A stretch of 64,000 nucleotides of DNA from Sedimentisphaerales bacterium (GCA_016931715.1 JAFGEF010000126.1:1-64000), one strand, 5' to 3'. Numbered from the stretch's first letter, positions 53,756 through 62,797 are shown. Translations and numbers: made by a program. The notes: generated by a model from the sequence alone, not told the origin.

Positions 53756-54550
53756 ATGCGAAAACGAACAGGCTTCACCTTGATAGAACTGCTTGTAGTG
53801 ATAGTTATTATTGTGCTGCTTTTGGGAATATTGCTGCCAAGCCTGCAAGCTGTAAGGAAACAAGCGAATACGGTCGTCTGCCAATCAAACCTGCGCCAAT
53901 GGGGAATCCTGTTTGCTACACTGGCACAGAATAATAATGGCCGCCTGAGAGACCGTGAAGAATGGGAAAAATGCAGGACACAGCAGTTTGCATATTACAT
54001 GGACAATTTCGACTATGAGGTGTTCTGCCCTGCCGCTGTTCGAAAGACCAGCCCAACCGGAGCCGGAGGCAAGTTCCAGTCATGGTACTGTCCCAATCAT
54101 CCGTATCGTGCCGGCAGTTACGGCTTAAACGGTTACAGTCCGGCTTACAGTGAACCATGGACTTTTGAGGATTCCCGCAAGGTTTCTCACTCTACCGAAC
54201 AAGGCTGGAAAAATGTCTATCAAAAAGGCGCCGGCAATATACCAGTGATGCTTGATTGTGCCCTCTGGGCAGGCTTTCCAAATCCTGCGGACACTCCGCC
54301 GGCGTTTGAAGACCAGGCCGCAACAGAACCTTTTTTAGGAAGTAACGGGATGCAGTTGTTTGTCATCGATCGCCACAAAGGATATATTAATTCCCTGTTC
54401 ATGGACTGGTCTGTAAGAAAAGTCGCTCTTAAGGAATTATGGAAACTGAAATGGCATAAAAATTTTAATACGAATGGTACCTGGACTAAAACCGGAGACA
54501 TCCAGTCACAGAAATGGCCGGAATGGATGAGAAACTTCAAAGAGTACTAA
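53756..54550 (+). CDS. Type IV pilin-like (prepilin/DUF1559-type) secreted protein
   Basis: The N-terminus RKRTGFTLIELLVVIVIIVL is a class III prepilin leader and hydrophobic helix, with cleavage expected before Phe after Gly. The body contains VCQSNLRQWGILFATLAQNN and many aromatic residues. The C-terminal FVIDRHKGYINSLFMDWSVR resembles the H-x9-DG-type end of planctomycete prepilin-like proteins, with FMDWSV in place of the usual DG. Such proteins are common, multi-copy surface or pseudopilin proteins in this phylum. At 264 residues the size is typical. Confidence 0.85.
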   Translation: MRKRTGFTLIELLVVIVIIVLLLGILLPSLQAVRKQANTVVCQSNLRQWGILFATLAQNNNGRLRDREEWEKCRTQQFAYYMDNFDYEVFCPAAVRKTSPTGAGGKFQSWYCPNHPYRAGSYGLNGYSPAYSEPWTFEDSRKVSHSTEQGWKNVYQKGAGNIPVMLDCALWAGFPNPADTPPAFEDQAATEPFLGSNGMQLFVIDRHKGYINSLFMDWSVRKVALKELWKLKWHKNFNTNGTWTKTGDIQSQKWPEWMRNFKEY

Positions 54551-54733
54551 AGAACTCAAAATCAGCGATCTTTTTTGCTGCTTTTTTAATAGAACTTCTT
54601 CAAAATCAAATTTCATCAAAATAAAGACTGGTAATTATAAAAAACTGAACATTCTGCGAAAAACTCCAGTAAAATACATCAGTAATGATTTATCTGTAAG
54701 AATTTTATTTCTATGAGTATAAAGGATATTGGA

Positions 54734-56047
54734 ATGCTAAAAAACAGAGACGCCGTAGTTCTAATTATGATTTTATTTTTTAGCGGTATTCTTTACGCGG
54801 GTGATTGGCAGCACTGGAGAGGGCCGTCCATGAATGGCTCAAGCGAGGAAGTAAATTTGCCCTCAACCTGGAGCAAGACGGAAAATGTCGCGTGGTTTGT
54901 CAATCTTCCGGGGCCGGGTTTCGCAACACCAATTATATCCGGCGGTAAGGTTTTTATCAGTTCAACAGACGAAAACAGCAAAGACCTTCTTGTATTCTGT
55001 TTTAATGCCAGGACAGGCAAGCAGATTTGGCGAAAGAAAATTGCAGAATCCGGCAGGCAGGCGCCCAATAATAATCTTGCGACGCCGTCACCTGTAACAG
55101 ATGGCAAATATGTTTATTTCATGTTTGGCAGCGGTGATTTGGCATGTCTTGACATTGAAGGAAACATCATCTGGTCAAAGAATATCGAAGATGAATTTGG
55201 TAATATCTCACAAAAGTACGGCTACAGTTCAAGCCCCCTGCTTTTCGACAATAAATTGTATGTGCTTGTTCTGAGACGTGATACTTCATATCGCTCACCT
55301 AAAGGCGCGAATCTTGACTCGTTTCTTCTTGCGCTCGATGCGTCAACAGGAAAAAATATCTGGAAACAAATCCGAAAATCAGATGTGCAGGACGAATCGC
55401 TTGATTCCTACACTTCTCCCATACTATTTCAAAATGGTCAGCGCACAGAAATTCTTAATATCGGAGCTTCGTATGTCACCTCAAACGATGCAGTGACAGG
55501 AAAAGAGCTATGGCGTTATAAATATCCTGAAAACCCGAAAAAGAAAGGGATGGACCGAAATATCACTTCATTAACAACCGGGGAAGGATTGATTTTCGCG
55601 ATTCCGCCAAGAGGCGAGATGGGGCTTTTAGCAATAAAGAGCGGCAAAGAAGGCCTGCTTTCTGATGATGACATTGCATGGAAATTTGAAGGTCCTTCTC
55701 CGGATTGCAGCACGCCGCTGCTTTATAAGGGAAATATTTATGTCCTCGCTGACAGGACTGGCGGCGTTTTGACCTGTCTCGATGCCAAAACAGGCAAACA
55801 AAAATGGCAGGGAAAACTGGGCGGGGACAATCCATGGTGGTCATCTGTCACGGCTGGTGACGATAAGCTGTATTGCATCAGCGAAAAAGGCGAAGCTGTT
55901 GTTCTTGAAGCCGGCGGGAATGAATTTAAAGTTATTTCGAGAATCAACATGGAAGATGAGCCGGTGCAGGGTTCAATTGCGATAGCTGAGGGGAAATTAT
56001 TTATTCACACCGCAAGCAAAGTGTATTGTATAGAAAAGGAAAAATAA
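54734..56047 (+). CDS. PQQ-like beta-propeller protein
   Basis: After a signal peptide (ends GILYAGD) the protein starts WQHWRGPSMNGSSEE, the usual planctomycete opening. It then has repeated beta-propeller blades: ARTGKQIWRKKI, IEGNIIWSKNI, ASTGKNIWKQI, AVTGKELWRYKY and AKTGKQKWQGKLGG. The PQQ-like fold here is probably structural or sugar-binding, because the catalytic domain of PQQ dehydrogenases is absent. I start at 54734, where AAAGGA lies seven bases upstream. An in-frame ATG at 54713 lacks a ribosome site. Confidence 0.85.
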   Translation: MLKNRDAVVLIMILFFSGILYAGDWQHWRGPSMNGSSEEVNLPSTWSKTENVAWFVNLPGPGFATPIISGGKVFISSTDENSKDLLVFCFNARTGKQIWRKKIAESGRQAPNNNLATPSPVTDGKYVYFMFGSGDLACLDIEGNIIWSKNIEDEFGNISQKYGYSSSPLLFDNKLYVLVLRRDTSYRSPKGANLDSFLLALDASTGKNIWKQIRKSDVQDESLDSYTSPILFQNGQRTEILNIGASYVTSNDAVTGKELWRYKYPENPKKKGMDRNITSLTTGEGLIFAIPPRGEMGLLAIKSGKEGLLSDDDIAWKFEGPSPDCSTPLLYKGNIYVLADRTGGVLTCLDAKTGKQKWQGKLGGDNPWWSSVTAGDDKLYCISEKGEAVVLEAGGNEFKVISRINMEDEPVQGSIAIAEGKLFIHTASKVYCIEKEK

Positions 56048-56074
56048 CTTCTTATAATTTTTTTATGAATTGTA

Positions 56075-56150
56075 GCATGACCATCCCATTCGACTAGCGC
56101 TCAGGGCAGGCTCTGGCCATGCTTCATGGGCAAGATGCCCATGACACGAA
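56075..56150. repeat. Dispersed intergenic hairpin repeat, copy B
   Basis: This copy lies between the convergent ends of the propeller gene and tyrS. It matches 8-83 along its length. Its hairpin arms are CATGGGCA and TGCCCATG with the same AGA loop. It may serve both genes as a bidirectional transcript end. Confidence 0.8.
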
Positions 56151-56154
56151 TTTG

Positions 56155-57366
56155 TCAGTGCGAGACTTTAATTTTCGCGAATTTTCTTTTTCCGACCTGT
56201 ATTGTCATTCCATTGGCAGGAGTAATCTGCAAATTCGGATCAGAGATTTTGCTCCCATCGATGGAAACGCCCCCTGCCGCACAGAGACGTTTCGCCTCTC
56301 CTCCGGTTTCTACAAGTTTACATGTTTGCAGAAGCTGCTTTACTGAAACAGGTTGAACCGGCAATTCAAATTCCGGTATTTCATCAGGTAATTGCTTTTG
56401 TGCGAAAACTTTCTCGAAATGAGCAGCCGCTGCATCAGCAGTTTCCTGGTTATAGAACTGGGCAGCAATTGTCCTGCCAAGTAAAACTTTCGCTTGTTTC
56501 GGATGTGTTTTTTCAGGATTGACAAGCTCGGCGATTTTCTCAGCCGGGAAATCAGTAAGAAGTGTAAAGTAATTTTCCATCATATCATCAGAGATGCTCA
56601 TAACCTTGCCAAACATATCGTTAGGTTCATCTGTCACGCCGATATAATTGCCCTTGGACTTGCTCATTTTTTCTTTGCCGTCAAGACCCACGAGAATTGG
56701 CATTGTAATAACAATCTGCTGCTTTTGGCCGTAAGCTTTCTGAATATCGCGCCCGATTAGATTGTTGAAGGTCTGGTCGGTCCCGCCAAGCTCGACATCG
56801 CTTTGTATCATAACCGAATCGTAGCCCTGCATGAGAGGATACAGGAATTCATGCGTATAAACATCGATATTCGCCTGGAGTCGTTTTTTAAATGTATCAC
56901 GCTGAAGCATTTGAGCAACGGTTTTTTTCGCGGCGATTTGGATAAGCTCCATTAAAGTGAGTTTTTCCAGCCATTCGCTGTTGTGTCTGACTTCGAGTTT
57001 TTCTTCGGAAGTATCGAGTATTTTTCCCGCCTGCTCGAAGTAGGTTCCGGCGTTTTTCTCGATTTGCTCAGGTGAAAGAATAGGTCTTGTGGAATTCTGG
57101 CCTGTCGGATCGCCGATTCGAGCGGTATAATCACCAATTATCAGTACAGCCTTATGCCCGAGGTCCTGAAACTGCCGCATCTTGCGCAACACTACTGTAT
57201 GACCCAAATGTATGTCCGGCGAAGTCGGGTCAAGACCAAGCTTTACTCGCAATTTCTTACCTGTTTTAACAGATTCGGTAAGTTTTTCTGATAATTCGAC
57301 TTCGCTGAAGATTTCAACTGTGCCGCGTTTGAGCAAGCCGATTTGTTCTGTAATTGTCATAGTCAT
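56155..57366 (-). CDS. tyrS: Tyrosyl-tRNA synthetase
   Basis: This class I synthetase charges tRNA-Tyr. The HIGH-type site is HLGH (about residues 53-56, in LGLDPTSPDIHLGH), and the KMSKS loop is intact in DGKEKMSKSKGN (about 232). LGGTDQTFNNLIGRD and the C-terminal S4-like RNA-binding domain (CAAGGVSIDGSKISDP) are typical. Translation most likely starts at 57366 (MTMTITEQIG) with AGGAC upstream. An in-frame ATG at 57489 would add 41 residues that look like untranslated leader. No T-box leader is seen. Confidence 0.95.
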   Translation of the reverse strand: MTMTITEQIGLLKRGTVEIFSEVELSEKLTESVKTGKKLRVKLGLDPTSPDIHLGHTVVLRKMRQFQDLGHKAVLIIGDYTARIGDPTGQNSTRPILSPEQIEKNAGTYFEQAGKILDTSEEKLEVRHNSEWLEKLTLMELIQIAAKKTVAQMLQRDTFKKRLQANIDVYTHEFLYPLMQGYDSVMIQSDVELGGTDQTFNNLIGRDIQKAYGQKQQIVITMPILVGLDGKEKMSKSKGNYIGVTDEPNDMFGKVMSISDDMMENYFTLLTDFPAEKIAELVNPEKTHPKQAKVLLGRTIAAQFYNQETADAAAAHFEKVFAQKQLPDEIPEFELPVQPVSVKQLLQTCKLVETGGEAKRLCAAGGVSIDGSKISDPNLQITPANGMTIQVGKRKFAKIKVSH

Positions 57367-57491
57367 ATATTGTCCTGTATTAAAAGCATTGCAAAAAGCT
57401 GAATTATATTGAATTATCACCAAATTAGCAAGAAAACCTGCATAAACAAAAACATTATAAAAGGATTCTGCAAAATTGAAATTAGACATAC

Positions 57492-57538
57492 TTTAAGAAA
57501 GAAAAAATTGCTTATTTTTTAATTTTTTCTTTCTTAAA
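57492..57538. repeat. 18-bp perfect inverted repeat upstream of tyrS
   Basis: TTTAAGAAAGAAAAAATT (57492-57509) is the exact reverse complement of AATTTTTTCTTTCTTAAA (57521-57538), with an 11-base loop. It lies in the 406-bp divergent spacer between tyrS and the gene at 57773. The arms are A/T-rich, so it could be a protein-binding site or cruciform rather than an RNA terminator. Confidence 0.7.
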
Positions 57539-57586
57539 CAATGAGCTTAAAGTATTCATTAATAAGCAGTTACAGCAGTGCAGCAG

Positions 57587-57629
57587 ATTGTATGAAGAAA
57601 ATCTTTTATACCGATTTTCTTCATACAAT
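57587..57629. repeat. 17-bp perfect inverted repeat
   Basis: ATTGTATGAAGAAAATC (57587-57603) is the exact reverse complement of GATTTTCTTCATACAAT (57613-57629), with loop TTTTATACC. No T run follows on either strand. With the element at 57492 it makes two large palindromes within 140 bases. Confidence 0.7.
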
Positions 57630-57700
57630 ATATGTCTAACTTCAATTTTGCAGAACTCATATATAAAGAAAAGAGTAATTTAAATAAAAAGTGTTACTAT

Positions 57701-57716
57701 TGGCATAAATTATGCC
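57701..57716 (+). promoter_or_regulatory. Palindrome resembling a sigma-54 site
   Basis: TGGCATAAATTATGCC has GG and GC ten bases apart as in -24/-12 promoters and lies 57 bases before the ATG at 57773. The inner GGCATAA-A-TTATGCC is a near-perfect palindrome, so an operator is equally possible. The -12 box (ATGC rather than TTGC) is a poor match. Confidence 0.3.
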
Positions 57717-57772
57717 TTTAATCTGTAGAAAGAAGTATATGAGCAAACGTTTAGATTGAAAGGAACCAAATC

Positions 57773-60370
57773 ATGTTAAGGCCACAATTCCAGCAAAAGT
57801 TGAAGTTGGCGTTTTTAATGCTGGCTTCGGCCTTACTTATTTTAGCCGAACCGGTATCCGCCAGAAAATCCAACGAAAGCAGCGGCAGAGCTGATCGAGC
57901 AGCTTCTTCTGCAAGAGAAAGTACACCACAGTCAGCTCCGGCTCGCGCAGCAGCTCCCGCTCCGGCACCTGCACGGGCGCCTGCACCAGCCCCTGTAATA
58001 CGTGCTCCAGAGCCATCAAGGTCTATCCAGCAATCAAGGCCTGTTCAACAGCCTTCGGTTTCAGTTCAGAGCAGAAGTATTACATCGAGCCCGTCTGTAT
58101 CTGTTCAGCAGCCAAGGTCAACCCAAAGCCGAACTATAACGAATAATCCGGCGCCGTCTGTTCAGAGCCGCAATGTAATTACTAACAAGCAGCCGGTACA
58201 GACTCAGGTAAAATCGAATAATTCTGTTTCCATAAACAGAAACGTAACATCAAGGACAATTACCAACGAGTCAATATCTCGCAGTAACATCATATCCAAT
58301 AGAAATACGGAAAGTATAAATTCTTCTAATAGAGCCAGGCAGCCGGCTGAAAGCCTGAATAATCGTATCAGCTCGGAACTCAGTTCACAAATCGGAAATA
58401 CGATTGGCACACAGCCAGAATCCACGACCAACATCCGTAAACAGGAAAATAGCAGTTCCCGAAGCCGGGTTGTTTTACCTTTTGACAGGGAAACCGGTTC
58501 AACACGGACATCTCCTCAAACCGAGGTTCAACAGCCGGCTGCAAGCTCATCTAATCGCAGAGTAATTGCTGAAACTACACAAAAGACTAATCGCGTTACG
58601 CCTCCTTCAATTTCGGAAAGGCAGCCGGCTGAAAGCTCGAAAAGTACAAGCTCAATAGACCGGGCGAATACCGATATAGGAATTATGATTGGTCCTGAAA
58701 GGACACCTCCTAAAGAAGCAGGAAAGCCGGCTGCAAGCCCGAATGGCAGAGAAAATCGCGACAGAGCAAGTATAGGCTCCCGAATCGGCGAGCAGGAAAT
58801 CCCGAACACAAGAATACAAAGACAAAGTACCATCGGTGATACCGAAGGAACCAATTCAAGAATCGGCGGCATAATCACCCAAAGAGAGACCGCCGCAGCG
58901 CCTGGCGATGAAACAAGAATTTCGGAGCGTACAACAGGCGGCAGAGCCGACAGGAGAACCGATAGACCCCAGATTGAACAGGACAGAACATCCACTGATT
59001 TAATTGACCGTACAAGGATAACAAGGATTAATCCTGACGAACGAACTGCTGTCACAAACGATATACGGACAGATGAGCGCAGCGGCAGACGAGACCTTCG
59101 CGGGCATCGATATGAGCCTGTCCAGCCAGCACAAATAATATACCGCGACAGACCACCTCAAAGAGATTCACACCCTGACCTGCATCTGTTTGTGGATCGC
59201 CATGACCGATTGTATCAAAGAACCATAGCGCCGAATTACTGGTATAGAATCTGCTATGACAGAGGACCATGGCTTACTTTCGGATACGCCTATCCGTATT
59301 ACCAGAGGAAATATGTATTCGTAAGTCTTGGCGGCTATTGGCCCCTGGATTACACATACAGACGATATTACTGGTATGGATACCATCCTTACTACTGGTA
59401 TGGCTACTATCCTTTAGCCAGGCAGGTAGGCACAGACGTAAACTATTACTATACATATAATTACTATTACAGCGATGACTCGCCTGCGTATGATTCAGGC
59501 ACAATCTTAAATTCAAAATATTATGACATCGTTGCCCGTGAGCCTGCACCGCAGCCGGCAGAAGCAACTCTCGCAGATACATACTTCGAGGAAGCAGTAG
59601 ATGCTTTCGAGGCAGGTAAATATGATTTGGCGATAGAGAAATTTTACAGGGCAATGGAGCTTGCACCCAATGATATGATATTACCCTTCGCGTACAGCCA
59701 GGCACTTTTCGCCGCGGGAAGATATTCCGAAGCGGCTGAAGTTCTGCGAACAGCTCTTGCCAAAGCAAAACCCGACCAGGAAGGCGTATTTTATCCACGC
59801 GGCTTATATCCGAACGATGAAGCGCTTCTGGCACAGCTTGACGAACTCGCGGATGAAGCTGAAAATTATAGTTTCGACGCCGACCTGCAATTGCTTTTAG
59901 GCTATCAGCTCCTCGGAATAGGCCAGCACGATAAAGCTGTTCTTCCTTTGAAAAACGCTTCACTTGATATGAAGAACAAACAGGCAGCAACTGTTTTGAT
60001 GAATCTTCTCACAAAGATTAAATTGAACGAACCGAAATCAGAAGTACCTGAAGAGCCTAAGCAGGAACAACCTGAAATTATTATTCCTGAAAAAATCGAG
60101 CTGAACAGAATCGAACTGAATGAAACTAATACCGAAAATCCCGATATCCAAAGTATTGCTTTTCTGGGTTTCGGTGACACGACTACTGAATTGAAAAGTG
60201 AAAACGCCGCAATAGAAAGCAAAGCAGAACCTGTTATTGCAAACAATGCAACCATTGAGAAAACAGCGGCTAATGAACCAACGCATCAAAAGGCAAAGGA
60301 AGGTATTATACTCGCGGCTCTTTTCGTCCTGGCTGGAAGCACAGGAATAGGCCATTTTATGCATCACTAA
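57773..60370 (+). CDS. Large secreted Arg/Ser-rich, Tyr-rich TPR protein
   Basis: This 865-residue protein has a signal peptide (about 1-31, ending VSA). It begins with an Ala/Pro tract. A long low-complexity region (about 60-440) is rich in Ser, Arg, Thr, Gln and Asn. It has four loose copies of a QPAESS-like motif (ARQPAESLNNR, VQQPAASSSNRR, SERQPAESSKS, GKPAASPNGR). A Tyr/Trp-rich block follows (about 490-580, YRRYYWYGYHPYYWYGYYPL). TPR repeats come next (about 608-690, FEEAVDAFEAGKYDLAIEKF) and a hydrophobic C-terminal helix (843-861). The highly basic disordered half plus Tyr-rich part suggests a surface or matrix protein. I do not recognise a named family. RBS AAAGGAA. Confidence 0.7.
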   Translation: MLRPQFQQKLKLAFLMLASALLILAEPVSARKSNESSGRADRAASSARESTPQSAPARAAAPAPAPARAPAPAPVIRAPEPSRSIQQSRPVQQPSVSVQSRSITSSPSVSVQQPRSTQSRTITNNPAPSVQSRNVITNKQPVQTQVKSNNSVSINRNVTSRTITNESISRSNIISNRNTESINSSNRARQPAESLNNRISSELSSQIGNTIGTQPESTTNIRKQENSSSRSRVVLPFDRETGSTRTSPQTEVQQPAASSSNRRVIAETTQKTNRVTPPSISERQPAESSKSTSSIDRANTDIGIMIGPERTPPKEAGKPAASPNGRENRDRASIGSRIGEQEIPNTRIQRQSTIGDTEGTNSRIGGIITQRETAAAPGDETRISERTTGGRADRRTDRPQIEQDRTSTDLIDRTRITRINPDERTAVTNDIRTDERSGRRDLRGHRYEPVQPAQIIYRDRPPQRDSHPDLHLFVDRHDRLYQRTIAPNYWYRICYDRGPWLTFGYAYPYYQRKYVFVSLGGYWPLDYTYRRYYWYGYHPYYWYGYYPLARQVGTDVNYYYTYNYYYSDDSPAYDSGTILNSKYYDIVAREPAPQPAEATLADTYFEEAVDAFEAGKYDLAIEKFYRAMELAPNDMILPFAYSQALFAAGRYSEAAEVLRTALAKAKPDQEGVFYPRGLYPNDEALLAQLDELADEAENYSFDADLQLLLGYQLLGIGQHDKAVLPLKNASLDMKNKQAATVLMNLLTKIKLNEPKSEVPEEPKQEQPEIIIPEKIELNRIELNETNTENPDIQSIAFLGFGDTTTELKSENAAIESKAEPVIANNATIEKTAANEPTHQKAKEGIILAALFVLAGSTGIGHFMHH

Positions 60371-60399
60371 TAAACTACAATAGAGGATACAGGGACAAG

Positions 60400-61557
60400 A
60401 TGAATATGAAATCTGTCATAATGAAATTTATCATGCTTATTATTCTGTCGTATGGATTTCTGATGGCAGATGCGGAGAGAATCGAATTTGCAGTCTGGCC
60501 TTCAGCCGATAACCAGGAAAATCCGGATATTTACGGCGACATCGTCGTCTGGCAGCAGTTGATTGGCGATTATGGAGACTACGATATATTAGCTGCGGAT
60601 ATTAACAATTTGAGCCGGCCGCCCTTTTTTAATACAAATACTGCCAGCGATCAGACCAATCCCGCAGTATTCGAAAACTATATCGTCTGGCAGAGCCTTA
60701 TTTCTGACAGCAACACTTCCGACTGGGACATTCACATGGCTGATATAAGCAGGCCGAATGAGCCGGATGTGTATTTCGTGACAGGCATAATTAATAACGA
60801 TGAGCAAAAACCGGCAATACACGGAAATATTGTTGTCTGGGAAGACGGCATGCCTGAACATTTGAATATTTACGGAGCAGATATTACCAGGCTTTCCTCT
60901 CCGACAGAGTTTCTTGTAACAGGGGTAAATTCAGATCAGAACAAACCCGCCATATACAAAAATATTGTTGTATGGCAGGACCTTTTCGCACAGAACCGCG
61001 ACATTTACGCCGCTGATATTTGGATGAGAAACAAACCTGCCGAATATCCCGTCTCAATTATCAAACATGACCAGGAAAGTCCGGCTGTTTCAGAAAAACA
61101 AATTGTCTGGGCGGATAACTACTTCGGCAACTGGGATATTTACGCCGCTGATATTTCCGACCTTGATAATCCCGCAGAAACAGCTATTTCGATAAATTCA
61201 TGGGACGAAACAAATCCTGATATAGATGGCAATATAATTGTCTGGCAGGCACGGAAGAATAATAACTGGGACATTTTCGCCTATAATATAACTACGAGAA
61301 AGACATTTCAAATTACCAATGATAGTCACGACCAGACCAATCCCGCAATAAGCGGAAAAACGATAGTCTGGCAGGATAACAGGAACGGACACAACCAAAT
61401 TTACGGCACGTTACTGAGTGACATAGAAGCCGCTTATTGCACACAAAAATTAGCGGCTGATATTAATAACGATTGCAAAGTGGACGAAGCAGATTACATC
61501 ATAATGTCAAACATGTGGTTAGATTGCAGCCTTTATCCACCAGAAGCATGTCAATAA
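60400..61557 (+). CDS. Secreted seven-repeat beta-propeller with dockerin-like tail
   Basis: The 385-residue protein has a signal peptide (about 1-24). Seven repeats of about 45 residues carry the core NPxIxGNIVVWQD (for example KPAIHGNIVVWED, KPAIYKNIVVWQD, NPDIDGNIIVWQA, NPAISGKTIVWQD), each followed by a DIYAADI strand. Seven such units fit a seven-bladed propeller like TolB/PD40 proteins. The C-terminus ADINNDCKVDEADYIIMSNM matches the Ca-binding loop of dockerin-like tails common in Phycisphaerae. It starts 29 bp after the preceding gene. Probable extracellular protein or cell-wall binder; exact ligand unknown. Confidence 0.8.
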   Translation: MNMKSVIMKFIMLIILSYGFLMADAERIEFAVWPSADNQENPDIYGDIVVWQQLIGDYGDYDILAADINNLSRPPFFNTNTASDQTNPAVFENYIVWQSLISDSNTSDWDIHMADISRPNEPDVYFVTGIINNDEQKPAIHGNIVVWEDGMPEHLNIYGADITRLSSPTEFLVTGVNSDQNKPAIYKNIVVWQDLFAQNRDIYAADIWMRNKPAEYPVSIIKHDQESPAVSEKQIVWADNYFGNWDIYAADISDLDNPAETAISINSWDETNPDIDGNIIVWQARKNNNWDIFAYNITTRKTFQITNDSHDQTNPAISGKTIVWQDNRNGHNQIYGTLLSDIEAAYCTQKLAADINNDCKVDEADYIIMSNMWLDCSLYPPEACQ

Positions 61558-61590
61558 TATTAACCATAGATTCCTCAGATTATAAAATGT

Positions 61591-61609
61591 AGGGTGTGCT
61601 ATGCACACC
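61591..61609. repeat. Palindrome shared with the flgL terminator
   Basis: AGGGTGTGCTATGCACACC differs by one loop base from AGGGTGTGCTTTGCACACC on the minus strand at 18476-18494. Here it is downstream of the propeller gene and is followed by A-rich rather than T-rich sequence. Confidence 0.6.
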
Positions 61610-61705
61610 AAAATAAAAATGTTTATCCGCAAAGCTCACCGAGTACACAGAGAAAAGTCTTATTAAATTTTCCTCCACGAAGCTCACGAAGAAATATAAA
61701 ATCAT

Positions 61706-61770
61706 GTCATTGCGAAAGCAGTGCGGCAATCGTGTCGCGGGCGTCCCGCCCGCGTGCGAAGCAATCCATC
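61706..61770. repeat. Dispersed repeat-like palindrome cluster
   Basis: The stretch TGTCATTGCGAAAGC to GCGAAGCAATCCA has inverted ends (ATTGC/GCAAT) around the hairpin CGCGGGC-GTCCC-GCCCGCG. It has the look of a mobile non-coding repeat. Only one clear copy of the outer part is in this window. Confidence 0.5.
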
Positions 61771-62197
61771 TATACCAAAAATTGAAAATTGCCCTAAACC
61801 ATAACAAAAATTATACCCCGGACATTTAATTTCCTCAAAAAAGACATTGCAAACGCAGCAATCCTCTTCTTTTTAAGTTCCCGCAAAGACGCAGAAACGC
61901 AAAGGTTTCTATCTGTCATTCCCTTGTAGAGAAGAATGACAGAGTCTGTTTTGTTTGTACATATTACTTTTGCGACTTTTTGTTCCTTTTCACAACTATC
62001 AATAAACAGCATGGGCTAAAGCCCATCCACATTTTTCGGACGAAAAAAACAATATTTCTTGCTGAATGAGGTATTTTGTTATAAAATTTCGTGACTTTCA
62101 GTGAAAAACATGCCTTTTATATATGGTAACGGGCATGGCTCTGAACCAGAGCGGTTCAGGGCAGACAACTTATTATTGGAAAGCCCAGTAGAGAAGA

Positions 62198-62773
62198 ATG
62201 ATGGATAGAAGGTTGCAGAATGCGATAAAAGAACTTACCACCGGTGATGATGAGAAACGCCGTCGAGCAATGGAGCCTTTTGTCTGGGCGACTTTTCAGA
62301 GCTTTATAAGGCATTTATACCGTTACCTTGGTAATGAAGTCGAATGTGAGGATGTTTTGGAAGATGTTTATGCTGATATCTGGGAAAATCCGAAATATCT
62401 TGAGAATGTATCCAGCGAGCACGGATTGCTTACGACCGTTTATATGTATTACATGCGCAAGAGACTTCGAGAAGTATATACAAGAAGAAACCGGCGCTCG
62501 AATTTACCGCAGGAAGGCTTATTTCAGCTTGTCGCACCGGAATCAGGAGCCATCGATGCGATGTCGCAGATGGAGCTGAATGAGGCTCTTTACCGGGCGA
62601 TTAACAAGCTCAAGGCAAGAGAACGAAGAGCTATAGAACTCTGGATGGAAGGGATGTCCAACAGGGGAATAGCCGTAGAGTTCCGAACGACAGTCGGAGC
62701 CGTGAAAATGCTGAAATTCCGTGCGATGTTGAAGTTAAAAAAGTTAATACAAGGTACTTATCAGGCAGATTAA
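62198..62773 (+). CDS. RNA polymerase ECF-type sigma factor
   Basis: The 191-residue protein has region 2 (FIRHLYRYLGNEVECEDVLE, then DVYADIWENP) and region 4 (INKLKARERRAIELWMEGMS, then TVGAVKMLKFRAMLKLKKLI), which recognises the -35 box. There is no region 3 and no long C-terminal extension. It is typical of the many sigma-70-like ECF factors of planctomycetes. A small protein gene follows 24 bases later. Two adjacent ATGs (62198 and 62201) are possible starts; the Shine-Dalgarno is weak (GAGAAGA). Confidence 0.9.
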   Translation: MMDRRLQNAIKELTTGDDEKRRRAMEPFVWATFQSFIRHLYRYLGNEVECEDVLEDVYADIWENPKYLENVSSEHGLLTTVYMYYMRKRLREVYTRRNRRSNLPQEGLFQLVAPESGAIDAMSQMELNEALYRAINKLKARERRAIELWMEGMSNRGIAVEFRTTVGAVKMLKFRAMLKLKKLIQGTYQAD

Positions 62774-62797
62774 TTCTGTTTTTTGGGGAAAATGAAA

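Larger units (their letters stand above)
61558..62197. other. Repeat-rich intergenic region, no gene seen
   Basis: These 640 bases contain several short palindromes: GGTGTGC/GCACACC at 61593-61609, CGCGGGC/GCCCGCG at 61736-61754, ATGGGCT/AGCCCAT near 62010-62027, and CTGAACC/GGTTCAG near 62141-62160. Small minus-strand frames here (for example 61794-62012) have no recognisable content and no ribosome site. I see no tRNA or other RNA gene. Confidence 0.6.

Noticed and set aside
54560-54590. Possible terminator after the prepilin-like gene
   Set aside because: Only a 4-bp stem (CAGC/GCTG) before the T run, too weak to list.
61794-62012. 72-residue minus-strand reading frame
   Set aside because: It lies in a repeat-rich spacer with no ribosome site and no recognisable content.
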